Shown piece after piece: positions 6,751-13,946 of a stretch of 21,919 nucleotides of DNA. A program made the position numbers and the translations under genes. The stretch is from Chloroflexota bacterium (GTDB taxonomy: Bacteria > Chloroflexota > Limnocylindria > Limnocylindrales > CSP1-4): the NCBI GenBank assembly GCA_025935655.1, contig JAICUV010000024.1, positions 1 to 21,919 on the forward strand, given 5' to 3'. Under the pieces are notes generated by a model. The model was not told the origin of the DNA, did no database searches, and saw only the letters and a program-made list of their open reading frames with translations. Position 1 is the first letter of the stretch; each line of letters starts with the position of its first letter.

Positions 6751-6756
6751 TACCCT
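6751..6756 (+). promoter_or_regulatory. Candidate -10 of the six-gene operon
   Basis: TACCCT followed by TCG lies 38 bases before the first start codon and 22 bases before its ribosome binding site. The TAnnCTTCS shape recurs before the PAC2 gene (TATGCTTCC) and the helicase gene (TAGGCTTCG). No -35 with 16-18 base spacing is evident. Confidence 0.35.
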
Positions 6757-6794
6757 TCGTCCACTCGCAGTGCCCGCCAGGAGGTTCCGCAACC

Positions 6795-7367
6795 GTGGCT
6801 GTCGAAGTCCGCAAGTGGGTCGTGTTCAGCGAGGAGATCCTCGAGGAGGGCGGGCAGGCGCTGGACCGGCCGCTGCGCAAGGTCGCCGTCGCGGCCGTCC
6901 TCAAGAACCCGTATGCCGGCGGGTGGTCCGAGGACATCTCGGAGCTCATCGACGCGGGCGAGTGGCTGGCCACGGAGCTCATGCAGCGCGCCAAGGCGGC
7001 CTTGGGCAGCCCGATCGAGGCGTACGGCAAGGGCGGCATCGTCGGCGAGCGGGGGGAGACCGAGCACGTGGCGGCGCTGCTCCACCCGAAGTTCGGGGCG
7101 CCGGTGCGAGCCGCCGCGGGCGGCGTGTCGATCCTGCCGTCGGTGAAGAAGCGGGGCGCGATGGGCGCGCACCTGGACATCCCCGTCCACCACATCAAGG
7201 CGATGCTGGTCCGCAGCCACTTCGACGCGATGGAGATCTGCGTCCCGGACGCCCCGGCGACGGACGAGATCGTGGTGGCCGTGGCGGTGACCAACGGGGG
7301 TCGGCCGCACGCGCGCGTGGGTGGGCTGCGGGCCGAGGACGCCGTGGGCGAGGACGGGCTCCGCTAG
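6795..7367 (+). CDS. PF06684 'amino acid synthesis' family protein (formerly DUF1185)
   Basis: A 190-residue soluble protein. Recognisable family blocks are VRKWVVFSEEI at the start, a KVAVAAVLKNPYAG segment, YGKGGIVGERGETEH (about 76-90), and the C-terminal LVRSHFDAMEICVPDAPATDEIVVAVAVT and GRPHARVGG. As I recall, structures of this family show a chorismate-mutase/RidA-like fold, and the family name reflects gene context rather than a measured reaction. GTG 6795 is chosen because AGGAGG (6779-6784) precedes it by 10 bases; the open frame upstream of it lacks family similarity. It is the first gene of the operon, 15 bases before the enamidase-like gene. A RidA-like fold would suit handling of an enamine or imine intermediate, but that is inference. 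Confidence 0.85.
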   Translation: MAVEVRKWVVFSEEILEEGGQALDRPLRKVAVAAVLKNPYAGGWSEDISELIDAGEWLATELMQRAKAALGSPIEAYGKGGIVGERGETEHVAALLHPKFGAPVRAAAGGVSILPSVKKRGAMGAHLDIPVHHIKAMLVRSHFDAMEICVPDAPATDEIVVAVAVTNGGRPHARVGGLRAEDAVGEDGLR

Positions 7368-7382
7368 CCGGCGCCGGGCACG

Positions 7383-8558
7383 ATGCGAACGCTGGTAACC
7401 GGCCTGTCCGAGGTCGTCACGGGCGATGTCGCCGCTCCCCTCGCGGACGCGGACTCGCTGCTCATCGAGGACGGCCGGTTCGTCGCGATCGGCCGCGGCG
7501 TGGACGAGGACGCCGACGTCGTCATCGACGCGAACGGCGCGACGGCGTTCCCGGGCCTCATCGACAGCCACGTCCACCCGGTGTTCGGCGACTGGACGCC
7601 ACGCCAGCGGACGAGCGACTTCATCGAGTCCGGCCTCCACGGCGGCGTCACGACGGCCATCTCCGCGGGCGAGGTCCACCTGCCCGGCCGACCCAAGGAC
7701 ATCGTCGGCCTCAAGGCGCTCGCCATCGTCGCCCAGCGGGCCTACGCGAACCTCCGGCCGGCTGGCGTCAAGGTGCGCGCGGGCGCACCGATCCTGGAGC
7801 TCGGGCTCGAGCAGCATGACTTCGCGGAGCTCGCGGACGCCGGCGTCAGCCTCATCGGCGAGGTCGGCCTCGGCTCCGTGAAGACCGGGGAGGCCGCGGC
7901 CCCGATGCTGGCGTGGGCTCGCGCGCTCGGGTTCGTCTCGACGTTCCACACGGGCGGCCCGTCCATCGCGGGCTCGTCGGCGATCCGGGCGGACGTCGTG
8001 CTCCAGGCGCGGCCCGACATCGTGGGCCACGTCAACGGCGGCACGACCGCGCTCCCGGACGACGACATCGAGGCGCTCGTCGCCTCGGGGATGGCGATCG
8101 AGATCGTCCACTGCGGCAACCTGCGCGCCGCGCTCCACGCCATCGGCCACGCCCGCGAGGGCGGCGCGCTCGACCGGGTGATCCTGGGCAACGACGCGCC
8201 ATCCGGCACCGGCGTGGTGCCGCTCGGAATCCTGCGCACGATGGCGCACCTGGCGTCGCTGGGCGGGATCGCCCCCGAGACGGTCGTCGCGCTGGCGACG
8301 GGCAACACCGCGCGCGTCCACCGGCTCCAGACCGGCACGATCGCCGTCGGCCGCGAGGCGGACGTCGCGTTCGTGGACGCGCCGCAGGGGTCGGCGGCGA
8401 CCAGCGCCCTCGGCGCCCTGGCCATCGGGGACGTCCCCGGCATCGGCATGGTCATGGTCGACGGCAGCGCGGTCATCGGACGCAGCCGGAACACCCCGCC
8501 CGCCGCGCGGGTCCCGGCGGTCATCAAGGGTCCGTCCGCCGCGGGCGGCGGGCACTAG
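7383..8558 (+). CDS. Enamidase-like amidohydrolase
   Basis: A 391-residue metal-dependent amidohydrolase. From memory it is strikingly close to enamidase (Ena) of Eubacterium barkeri nicotinate fermentation, which hydrolyses 1,4,5,6-tetrahydro-6-oxonicotinate to 2-formylglutarate and ammonia. Shared blocks include FIESGLHGGVTTAISAGE, PGRPKDIVGLKALAI, RPAGVKV, GNDAPSGTGVVPLGILR and a C-terminal SRNTPPAARV. Probable metal ligands and catalytic residues are His63 and His65 (DSHVH), Glu160 (GEVGLG; an acidic bridge rather than a carboxylated Lys), His189 (FHTGG), His216 (GHVNGG) and Asp271 (GNDAPSG). The length matches. It is the second operon gene, 15 bases after the PF06684 gene. Another cyclic amide or enamide substrate is possible; the hydrolase class is secure, the exact substrate less so. 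Confidence 0.88.
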   Translation: MRTLVTGLSEVVTGDVAAPLADADSLLIEDGRFVAIGRGVDEDADVVIDANGATAFPGLIDSHVHPVFGDWTPRQRTSDFIESGLHGGVTTAISAGEVHLPGRPKDIVGLKALAIVAQRAYANLRPAGVKVRAGAPILELGLEQHDFAELADAGVSLIGEVGLGSVKTGEAAAPMLAWARALGFVSTFHTGGPSIAGSSAIRADVVLQARPDIVGHVNGGTTALPDDDIEALVASGMAIEIVHCGNLRAALHAIGHAREGGALDRVILGNDAPSGTGVVPLGILRTMAHLASLGGIAPETVVALATGNTARVHRLQTGTIAVGREADVAFVDAPQGSAATSALGALAIGDVPGIGMVMVDGSAVIGRSRNTPPAARVPAVIKGPSAAGGGH

Positions 8559-8593
8559 GCGCCGCGCCCCGGCACCAGGAGGTCCAGCGTCCC

Positions 8594-9577
8594 ATGCACT
8601 TCGGACTGCGGCTGCCGAGCTTCGCGCTGGGCGACCGGACGGCGTCGCTCACCGAGATGGGCGTCTATCTCCGGCGCGCCGAGGACCTCGGCTTCGACAG
8701 CGCGATGCTCATCGATCATCTCCTCGTCGCGCCGCCCGCCTACCGCACGACCTGGCTCGAGCCGATCACGCTGCTCGCGGCGCTGTCCGGCGTGACGCGC
8801 ACGATCCAGCTGGGCACGCTCGTGCTCGTGCTCCCCTTCCGCGAGCCCGTCCAGTTCGCCAAGCAGTGGGCGACCCTCGACCTGTTGTCGGGCGGGCGAT
8901 CGATCCTCGGCGTGGGCGTCGGCTGGATGGAGGCGGAGTTCGCGGCGGTCGGCATCCCGCACCGCGAGCGCGGCGCCCGGATGAACGAGCTGCTGGAGCT
9001 CATCACCGCGCTGTGGACGCAGGACCACGTGACGTACGAGGGCCGCTACTACCGGGTGACGGACCTGAGCATCGACCCCAAGCCCGCGCAGGCGCCCCAT
9101 CCCCCGATCTGGATCGGGGGCGGGACCCAGCCGTCGGAGAAGATCTACGGCCAGCATGTCCCATCCGTGGAGCCCGTCCTGCGCCGGATCGCGAAGTACG
9201 CGAAGACGTGGGTGCCGCACAGCTCCGCGACGGCCGAGATGGTCGACAGGGACTGGAACGACCTGCTGCGCTACATGGCGGAGTACGGCCGCCCGGCCAC
9301 GGACATGTCGAAGGTCTACTCCAACTTCGTGTACATCCTGAAACCCGGCCAGCGCCCCGAGGAGGCCGCGCCGTTCTTCCGGACGTACAGCGGCATGGAC
9401 CTCGAGTACTGGCAGGAGTTCTACCTCCTGGGCGAGGCGGAGCAGGTCGCGGAGCGGATCCGGGGCAAGATCGAGGCGCTGGGGGGCGTGGACCACCTGA
9501 TCCTGAACCCGCTGACCTGGGACCCGGCGCATCTCGAGGTGCTCGCGCGTGACGTGCTGCCGTTGGTGACGGGCTAG
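8594..9577 (+). CDS. LLM-class (luciferase-like) flavin/F420-dependent oxidoreductase
   Basis: A 327-residue TIM-barrel enzyme of the bacterial luciferase-like superfamily, using FMNH2 with O2 or coenzyme F420. Visible features are the N-terminal MHFGLRLPSF strand, LRRAEDLGFDSAMLIDH, TRTIQLGTLVLVLPFREPV, the ATLDLLSGGRSILGVGVGW block around 94-112, then EGRYYRV and HPPIWIGGG. From sequence alone I cannot decide between an FMN-dependent monooxygenase and an F420-dependent dehydrogenase or reductase. AGGAGG (8577-8582) lies 11 bases before the ATG. It is the third gene of the operon, 35 bases after the amidohydrolase and directly abutting the FAD-subunit gene. In this context it probably oxidises or reduces a heterocyclic intermediate. 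Confidence 0.88.
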   Translation: MHFGLRLPSFALGDRTASLTEMGVYLRRAEDLGFDSAMLIDHLLVAPPAYRTTWLEPITLLAALSGVTRTIQLGTLVLVLPFREPVQFAKQWATLDLLSGGRSILGVGVGWMEAEFAAVGIPHRERGARMNELLELITALWTQDHVTYEGRYYRVTDLSIDPKPAQAPHPPIWIGGGTQPSEKIYGQHVPSVEPVLRRIAKYAKTWVPHSSATAEMVDRDWNDLLRYMAEYGRPATDMSKVYSNFVYILKPGQRPEEAAPFFRTYSGMDLEYWQEFYLLGEAEQVAERIRGKIEALGGVDHLILNPLTWDPAHLEVLARDVLPLVTG

Positions 9578-10435
9578 GTGGCGATCGGCGTCCCCGCCCC
9601 GTACCTCCGCCCCTCGCGACTCGCCGACGCGCTCGACGCCCGCGGCGACGCGTCCCGGCTCGTGGTCGCCGGAGGGACAGACGTCTACCCCGCGCACGCG
9701 ACGCGGCCGGTCGAGCGACCGGTCCTGGACCTGTCGCGGGTCGACGGGCTGCGCGGGATCGCGCGCGAGCCTGACGGCGGCTGGCGGATCGGGGCCACGA
9801 CGAGGTGGACGGACATCGCGGAGGCCGGCACGCTCCCGCCGGCATTCGACGGCCTGCAGGCGGCTGCACGACAGGTCGGTGGGCGTCAGATCCAGAACAT
9901 GGGCACCGTCGCCGGCAACGTCGTCAACGCGTCGCCCGCGGCGGACGGGACGCCGAACCTCCTGGCGCTCGACGCGCTGGTGGAGTGTGCGTCAGCGGCG
10001 CGCGGAGTTCGGCTGGTGCCGCTCGCGTCGTTCGTGACCGGCTACCGGGCGACCGCGCTCGAGCCCGACGAGCTGGTCACCGCGATCCTCGTGCCGCCGA
10101 CGCCGGACGGTGCGCGGTCCACGTTCCTGAAGCTCGGGTCGCGAGCCTACCTCGTGATCTCGGTCGTGTCGGTCGCCGTCGTGGCGGTCGTGCGGGACCG
10201 GCGCGTTTCCGACGCCCGGATCGTCGTCGGGGCGTGCTCCCCGGTGCCCGTCCGGCTCCATGCGCTCGAGGCGGCGGTGCGCGGGGCCGCGGCCGGGGCC
10301 GCGCTCGTGGACCTCGTCAGCGACGCCTCGGTGGCGACGCTCGCCCCCATCGACGACGTCCGCGCGCCCGCGGCCTACCGGCTGGACGCGGCGCGGACGC
10401 TGGTGGCGCGCGCCCTCGTGGAGGCGACCTCGTGA
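9578..10435 (+). CDS. FAD-binding subunit of a xanthine-dehydrogenase-family hydroxylase
   Basis: A 285-residue medium subunit (CoxM/NdhF-like) carrying FAD that passes electrons from the iron-sulfur clusters to the acceptor. The FAD-binding loops are VVAGGTDVYP (about 29-38) and GGRQIQNMGTVAGNVVNASPAAD (about 102-124), followed by PDELVTAILVP and the C-terminal CO dehydrogenase flavoprotein domain. GTG 9578 directly follows the TAG of the LLM gene, so translation is probably coupled; there is no good separate ribosome site. Its last four bases GTGA overlap the start of the Fe-S/Mo subunit gene, as expected for stoichiometric synthesis of a complex. Confidence 0.93.
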   Translation: MAIGVPAPYLRPSRLADALDARGDASRLVVAGGTDVYPAHATRPVERPVLDLSRVDGLRGIAREPDGGWRIGATTRWTDIAEAGTLPPAFDGLQAAARQVGGRQIQNMGTVAGNVVNASPAADGTPNLLALDALVECASAARGVRLVPLASFVTGYRATALEPDELVTAILVPPTPDGARSTFLKLGSRAYLVISVVSVAVVAVVRDRRVSDARIVVGACSPVPVRLHALEAAVRGAAAGAALVDLVSDASVATLAPIDDVRAPAAYRLDAARTLVARALVEATS

Positions 10436-13215
10436 CCACGGAGCCGATCCGCTTCGAGGTCAACGGGGTCGCCCACGCGCTCGCCGTGGATGGCCGCCGG
10501 CGCCTGGCGGACGTCCTGCGCGACGACCTCGGGCTCACCGGGACCAAGATCGGCTGCAACGCGGGTGACTGCGGGGCGTGCACGGTGCGGCTCGACGGCG
10601 AGCAGGTCGTGTCGTGCCTCGTGCCCGTGGGCCAGGTGGATGGGCGGTCCGTCCGGACGGTCGAGGGTCTCGCGGCACCCGACGGCTCGCTCGCCGCGCT
10701 CCAGGCCGCGTTCCTCGCCTGCGGCGGGGCGCAGTGCGGCGCATGCACGCCCGGGATGCTCATGGCCGCCGACGACCTGCTCGCGCGGACGCCGTCGCCG
10801 AGCCGCGCCGACGTCCTCGACGGGCTCGGCGGGGTCCTGTGCCGGTGCACCGGGTACTCGAAGATCGTGGAGTCGGTCGAGGCGGCGGCGGTCGGCGCCG
10901 GATCCCCGGCCTCCGAGCCGGTCGTCGCGGCCGCGGGCGCCGCGGTCGGCGCGCGGATCGCCCGCCTCGACGGGGTGCCCAAGCTCACGGGTGCGGAGGT
11001 CTTCGCCGACGACCGCCTCGACACGTCCGCGCTGACGCTGCGGGTGGTGCGCTCCCCGCACGCGTCGGCCCGGTTCGAGCTGGGCGACCTCGAGGCGTTC
11101 ACCGCCGCGCGTCCGGGCCTCGTCCGGGTGCTCACCGCCGCCGACGTCCCGGGCGCCAACCGCTACGGGATCTACGAGACCGGCAAGGACCAGCCGGTCC
11201 TCGCGGACGGGTTCGTGCGCTACGCGGGCGAGGCGGTGGTTGCGCTCGTCGGCGACGCCGCGGTGGTGGCGCGGATCCGCGACGATGACCTGCCGATCAC
11301 GTGGACGCCGGTCGAGCCGCTCCTCGGCATGGCGGCGGCGACGGCCCCGGGGGCTCCCCTGCTCCACGACGACCGGCCGGGCAACGTCCTCGTGCGCGGG
11401 TACGTGGCGCGCGGCGACGTCGACGCGGCGCTCGCGACGTCCGCAGTCACCGCGACCGGGACGTTCGAGACGTCGTTCGTGGAGCACGCGTACATCGAGC
11501 CCGAGGCCGGCACCGCGCGCGTCGTGGGCGGCCGCGTGGAGGTGTGGGCGACGACGCAGACCCCGTACATGGACCGCGACGAGCTCGCGCTGATCCTGGA
11601 CATGACGCCCGATCGCGTCCGCGTGATCCCGTCCGCATGCGGGGGCGGGTTCGGCGGCAAGCTCGACCTGTCGATCCAGCCGCTGCTGGCGATCGCGGCG
11701 CTGGTGACCGGGCGGCCGGTGCGCGGCGTCTACTCGCGCCCCGAGTCCATGCGCGCGACCACGAAACGCCACCCGGCCTCGATGACGGCGACGTTCGGGG
11801 CGGACGCGGACGGACGGCTGACCGGCGTCCGCTTCCACGGCGACTTCGACACCGGTGCCTACGCCTCGTGGGGGCCGACGGTCGCGAACCGCGTCCCCGT
11901 CCATGCGACCGGACCGTATGCCGTGGTCGCCGCAGCGTGCACCACGCGGGCCATCCACACCAACGGGCCGCCCGCGGGCGCGTTCCGCGGGTTCGGCGTG
12001 CCCCAGGCGGCCATCGCCCACGAGGCGCTGCTCGACGACCTGGCGCTCGCGCTCGGCATCGACCGCCTCGCGATCCGCCGACGCAACGCGCTCCGGGCGG
12101 GGTCCATCACGGCGACGGGCCAGCGCCTCGAGGCGAGCGCCGGGCTGCCCGCGTGCCTCGACGCGCTGGCGCCGCACTGGACATCGCTGCTCGAGGACGC
12201 ACGGGCGGCGAACTCGCGCGCGGAAGAGACGGGCTCCCCGGTCCGGCGCGGCGTCGGCGTCGGGGCGATGTGGTACGGGATCGGCAACACGTCGCTGCCC
12301 AATCCCTCGACCGTCGACATCGGCATCGCGCCGGACGGGACCGTCCGGCTGTTCTCCGGCGCGACCGACATCGGCCAGGGCTCCGCCACGGTCGTCGCCC
12401 AGATCGCGGCGGATGCGCTCGGGGTGGCCGTCACCTCGCTGTGGCGGAGCAGCCCGGACACGGACCTCACGCCGGACGCGGGCAAGACGTCGGCGTCGCG
12501 CCAGACGTTCGTGTCGGGGAACGCGGCGCGGCTCGCGGCGGAGGCGCTCCGACGGCGGATCCTGGCCATGGCCGAGGCGCCGGAGAGCGCCGTCATCGAG
12601 GTCCCGGAGCCGGGGCAGGGCGACGGACGGCTGCGCGTCCGGGACGGGGCGTCGGTCTCGGTGATCGAGCTGCGCGAGCTCCCGGTCGGCGCTCGCGGCT
12701 GCGTGCTGCTGGACACCGGGACGTACGACCCCCGGACGACGGTCCTCGACGAGGCCGGGCAGGGCGTGCCGTACGAGACGTACGGGTTCGGGGCCCAGCT
12801 GGCGCTCGTCGATGTCGACACCGGCCTCGGGACGGTCGTCGTCCGGCGGATCGTCGCGGCCCACGACGTGGGGCGGGCGGTGAACCCGTCGCTCGTGGAG
12901 GGCCAGGTCCAGGGCGGGATCGCGCAGGGGCTCGGCATGGCCCTCATGGAGGAGTACGTCCCCGGGCGGACGGACAACCTCCACGACTACCTCATCCCCA
13001 CGGCCGGCGACGCGCCCGACATCGAGGTGCTGCTCGTGGAGGACCCCGAGCCGTCCGGGCCGTACGGCGCCAAGGGCGTCGGCGAGCCCGCGCTGGTGCC
13101 GACCGCGCCCGCGATCCTGGGTGCGATCCGCGACGCGACGGGGGCGCGGATCAGCCGGGTCCCCGCGACCCCGGACCGGGTGCTCGCCGCGATCCGCGAG
13201 GCGCGTGCCGGATGA
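10432..13215 (+). CDS. Fused [2Fe-2S]/molybdopterin subunit of a xanthine-dehydrogenase-family hydroxylase
   Basis: A 927-residue fusion of the small iron-sulfur and large molybdenum subunits. The plant-type ferredoxin cluster is held by Cys42, Cys47, Cys50 and Cys62 (GCNAGDCGACTV...VVSC). The second cluster is held by Cys102, Cys105, Cys137 and Cys139 (QCGACTPGM, VLCRCTGYSK). After a short linker (about 155-178) comes the molybdenum domain with GGGFGGK (404-410), AFRGFG (517-522), DIGQGSAT and GVGEP with the expected catalytic Glu885. Such enzymes insert oxygen from water next to a ring nitrogen. Fused Fe-S/Mo subunits occur among selenium-associated xanthine dehydrogenase-like enzymes. GTG 10432 overlaps the FAD-subunit stop by 4 bases. 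The substrate is not fixed by motifs; the enamidase-like neighbour points to nicotinate or a related N-heterocycle. Confidence 0.92.
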   Translation: MTTEPIRFEVNGVAHALAVDGRRRLADVLRDDLGLTGTKIGCNAGDCGACTVRLDGEQVVSCLVPVGQVDGRSVRTVEGLAAPDGSLAALQAAFLACGGAQCGACTPGMLMAADDLLARTPSPSRADVLDGLGGVLCRCTGYSKIVESVEAAAVGAGSPASEPVVAAAGAAVGARIARLDGVPKLTGAEVFADDRLDTSALTLRVVRSPHASARFELGDLEAFTAARPGLVRVLTAADVPGANRYGIYETGKDQPVLADGFVRYAGEAVVALVGDAAVVARIRDDDLPITWTPVEPLLGMAAATAPGAPLLHDDRPGNVLVRGYVARGDVDAALATSAVTATGTFETSFVEHAYIEPEAGTARVVGGRVEVWATTQTPYMDRDELALILDMTPDRVRVIPSACGGGFGGKLDLSIQPLLAIAALVTGRPVRGVYSRPESMRATTKRHPASMTATFGADADGRLTGVRFHGDFDTGAYASWGPTVANRVPVHATGPYAVVAAACTTRAIHTNGPPAGAFRGFGVPQAAIAHEALLDDLALALGIDRLAIRRRNALRAGSITATGQRLEASAGLPACLDALAPHWTSLLEDARAANSRAEETGSPVRRGVGVGAMWYGIGNTSLPNPSTVDIGIAPDGTVRLFSGATDIGQGSATVVAQIAADALGVAVTSLWRSSPDTDLTPDAGKTSASRQTFVSGNAARLAAEALRRRILAMAEAPESAVIEVPEPGQGDGRLRVRDGASVSVIELRELPVGARGCVLLDTGTYDPRTTVLDEAGQGVPYETYGFGAQLALVDVDTGLGTVVVRRIVAAHDVGRAVNPSLVEGQVQGGIAQGLGMALMEEYVPGRTDNLHDYLIPTAGDAPDIEVLLVEDPEPSGPYGAKGVGEPALVPTAPAILGAIRDATGARISRVPATPDRVLAAIREARAG

Positions 13216-13922
13216 TGCAACCGGCGGCCGCCGGTGCGGGTTCTCCGAGTGTGATCACCGTGACCCCGACGCTGGACGACGCCTCGATGCGCGAGGCGGT
13301 CGCGGTCCTCTCGGCGCGCGACCCGGCCCTTGCCGACGTCGTGGGCCGCTACGGCCCGCCGCCGATGTGGGCTCGTGAGCCCGGCTTCCCGACGCTGGTG
13401 CTGCTGATCCTCGAGCAGCAGGTGTCGCTCGCGTCGGCGGCCGCGGCCTTCGAGCGGCTGGTCACGCGGGCCGGAACGCCGCTCCGACCCACCTCGCTCC
13501 TCGCGCTCAGCGACGCGGAGCTGCTCGCGGCCGGCTTCAGCCGCCAGAAGACGCGCTATGCACGGGCGCTGGTGACGGCGATCGAAGAGGGGTCGCTGGA
13601 TCTCGACGGTCTGGCCGCGCTGGACGATGCCGGCGTCGATGCCGCGCTCACGGCCCTGCCCGGGATCGGACCCTGGACCGCCACGATCTACCGGCTCATG
13701 GTGCTGCTCCGCCCCGACGCGTGGCCGATCCACGACATCGCGCTGGCGCAGGCGTACGCCGAGGTCCGCGGGCTCGAGACCCGGCCGCGGCCCGACGAGA
13801 TGGACGCGCTCGCCGAAAGCTGGCGGCCCTGGCGGGCCGTCGCCGCCCGCATCCTGTGGCACCACTACCTGTCGGTCCGGGCGGACCGGCGGGCCGCGAA
13901 CGGCCGCACGACGGCGCGCTGA
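13212..13922 (+). CDS. AlkA-like DNA glycosylase (HhH-GPD superfamily)
   Basis: A 236-residue DNA-3-methyladenine glycosylase 2-type enzyme that would remove alkylated or deaminated purines in base excision repair. Visible are LILEQQVSLASAAAAFERL, the helix-hairpin-helix LPGIGPWTA (149-157) and the catalytic Asp175 in WPIHDIAL. The Cys ligands of an iron-sulfur cluster seen in endonuclease III are absent, as in AlkA. The N-terminal TBP-like domain of E. coli AlkA is also missing; the protein is the short form. Tandem ATGATG (13212-13217) allows two starts. The first overlaps the stop of the Fe-S/Mo subunit by 4 bases (ATGA), so this repair gene appears translationally coupled to a catabolic operon, an unusual arrangement. 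Confidence 0.88.
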   Translation: MMQPAAAGAGSPSVITVTPTLDDASMREAVAVLSARDPALADVVGRYGPPPMWAREPGFPTLVLLILEQQVSLASAAAAFERLVTRAGTPLRPTSLLALSDAELLAAGFSRQKTRYARALVTAIEEGSLDLDGLAALDDAGVDAALTALPGIGPWTATIYRLMVLLRPDAWPIHDIALAQAYAEVRGLETRPRPDEMDALAESWRPWRAVAARILWHHYLSVRADRRAANGRTTAR

Positions 13923-13928
13923 CCCGCG

Positions 13929-13944
13929 CGTCCCGACCGGGACG
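13929..13944. terminator. Hairpin filling the convergent gap
   Basis: CGTCCC (13929-13934) and GGGACG (13939-13944) pair around GACC in the 24 bases between the AlkA-like stop and the stop of the convergent oxidoreductase. The stem is short, but the position is right for a bidirectional terminator. Confidence 0.5.
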
Positions 13945-13946
13945 AG

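Noticed and set aside
6576..8555. Long minus-strand open frame continuing upstream of the small lipoprotein, over the PF06684 and amidohydrolase genes
   Set aside because: Only the 149 C-terminal residues (6126-6575) look like a protein with a signal peptide and ribosome site; the rest is antisense to two recognised genes.
10375..12984. 869-codon antisense frame across the molybdenum hydroxylase gene
   Set aside because: No motifs, Arg/Asp/His-rich composition, and the plus strand shows all cofactor motifs of the hydroxylase.
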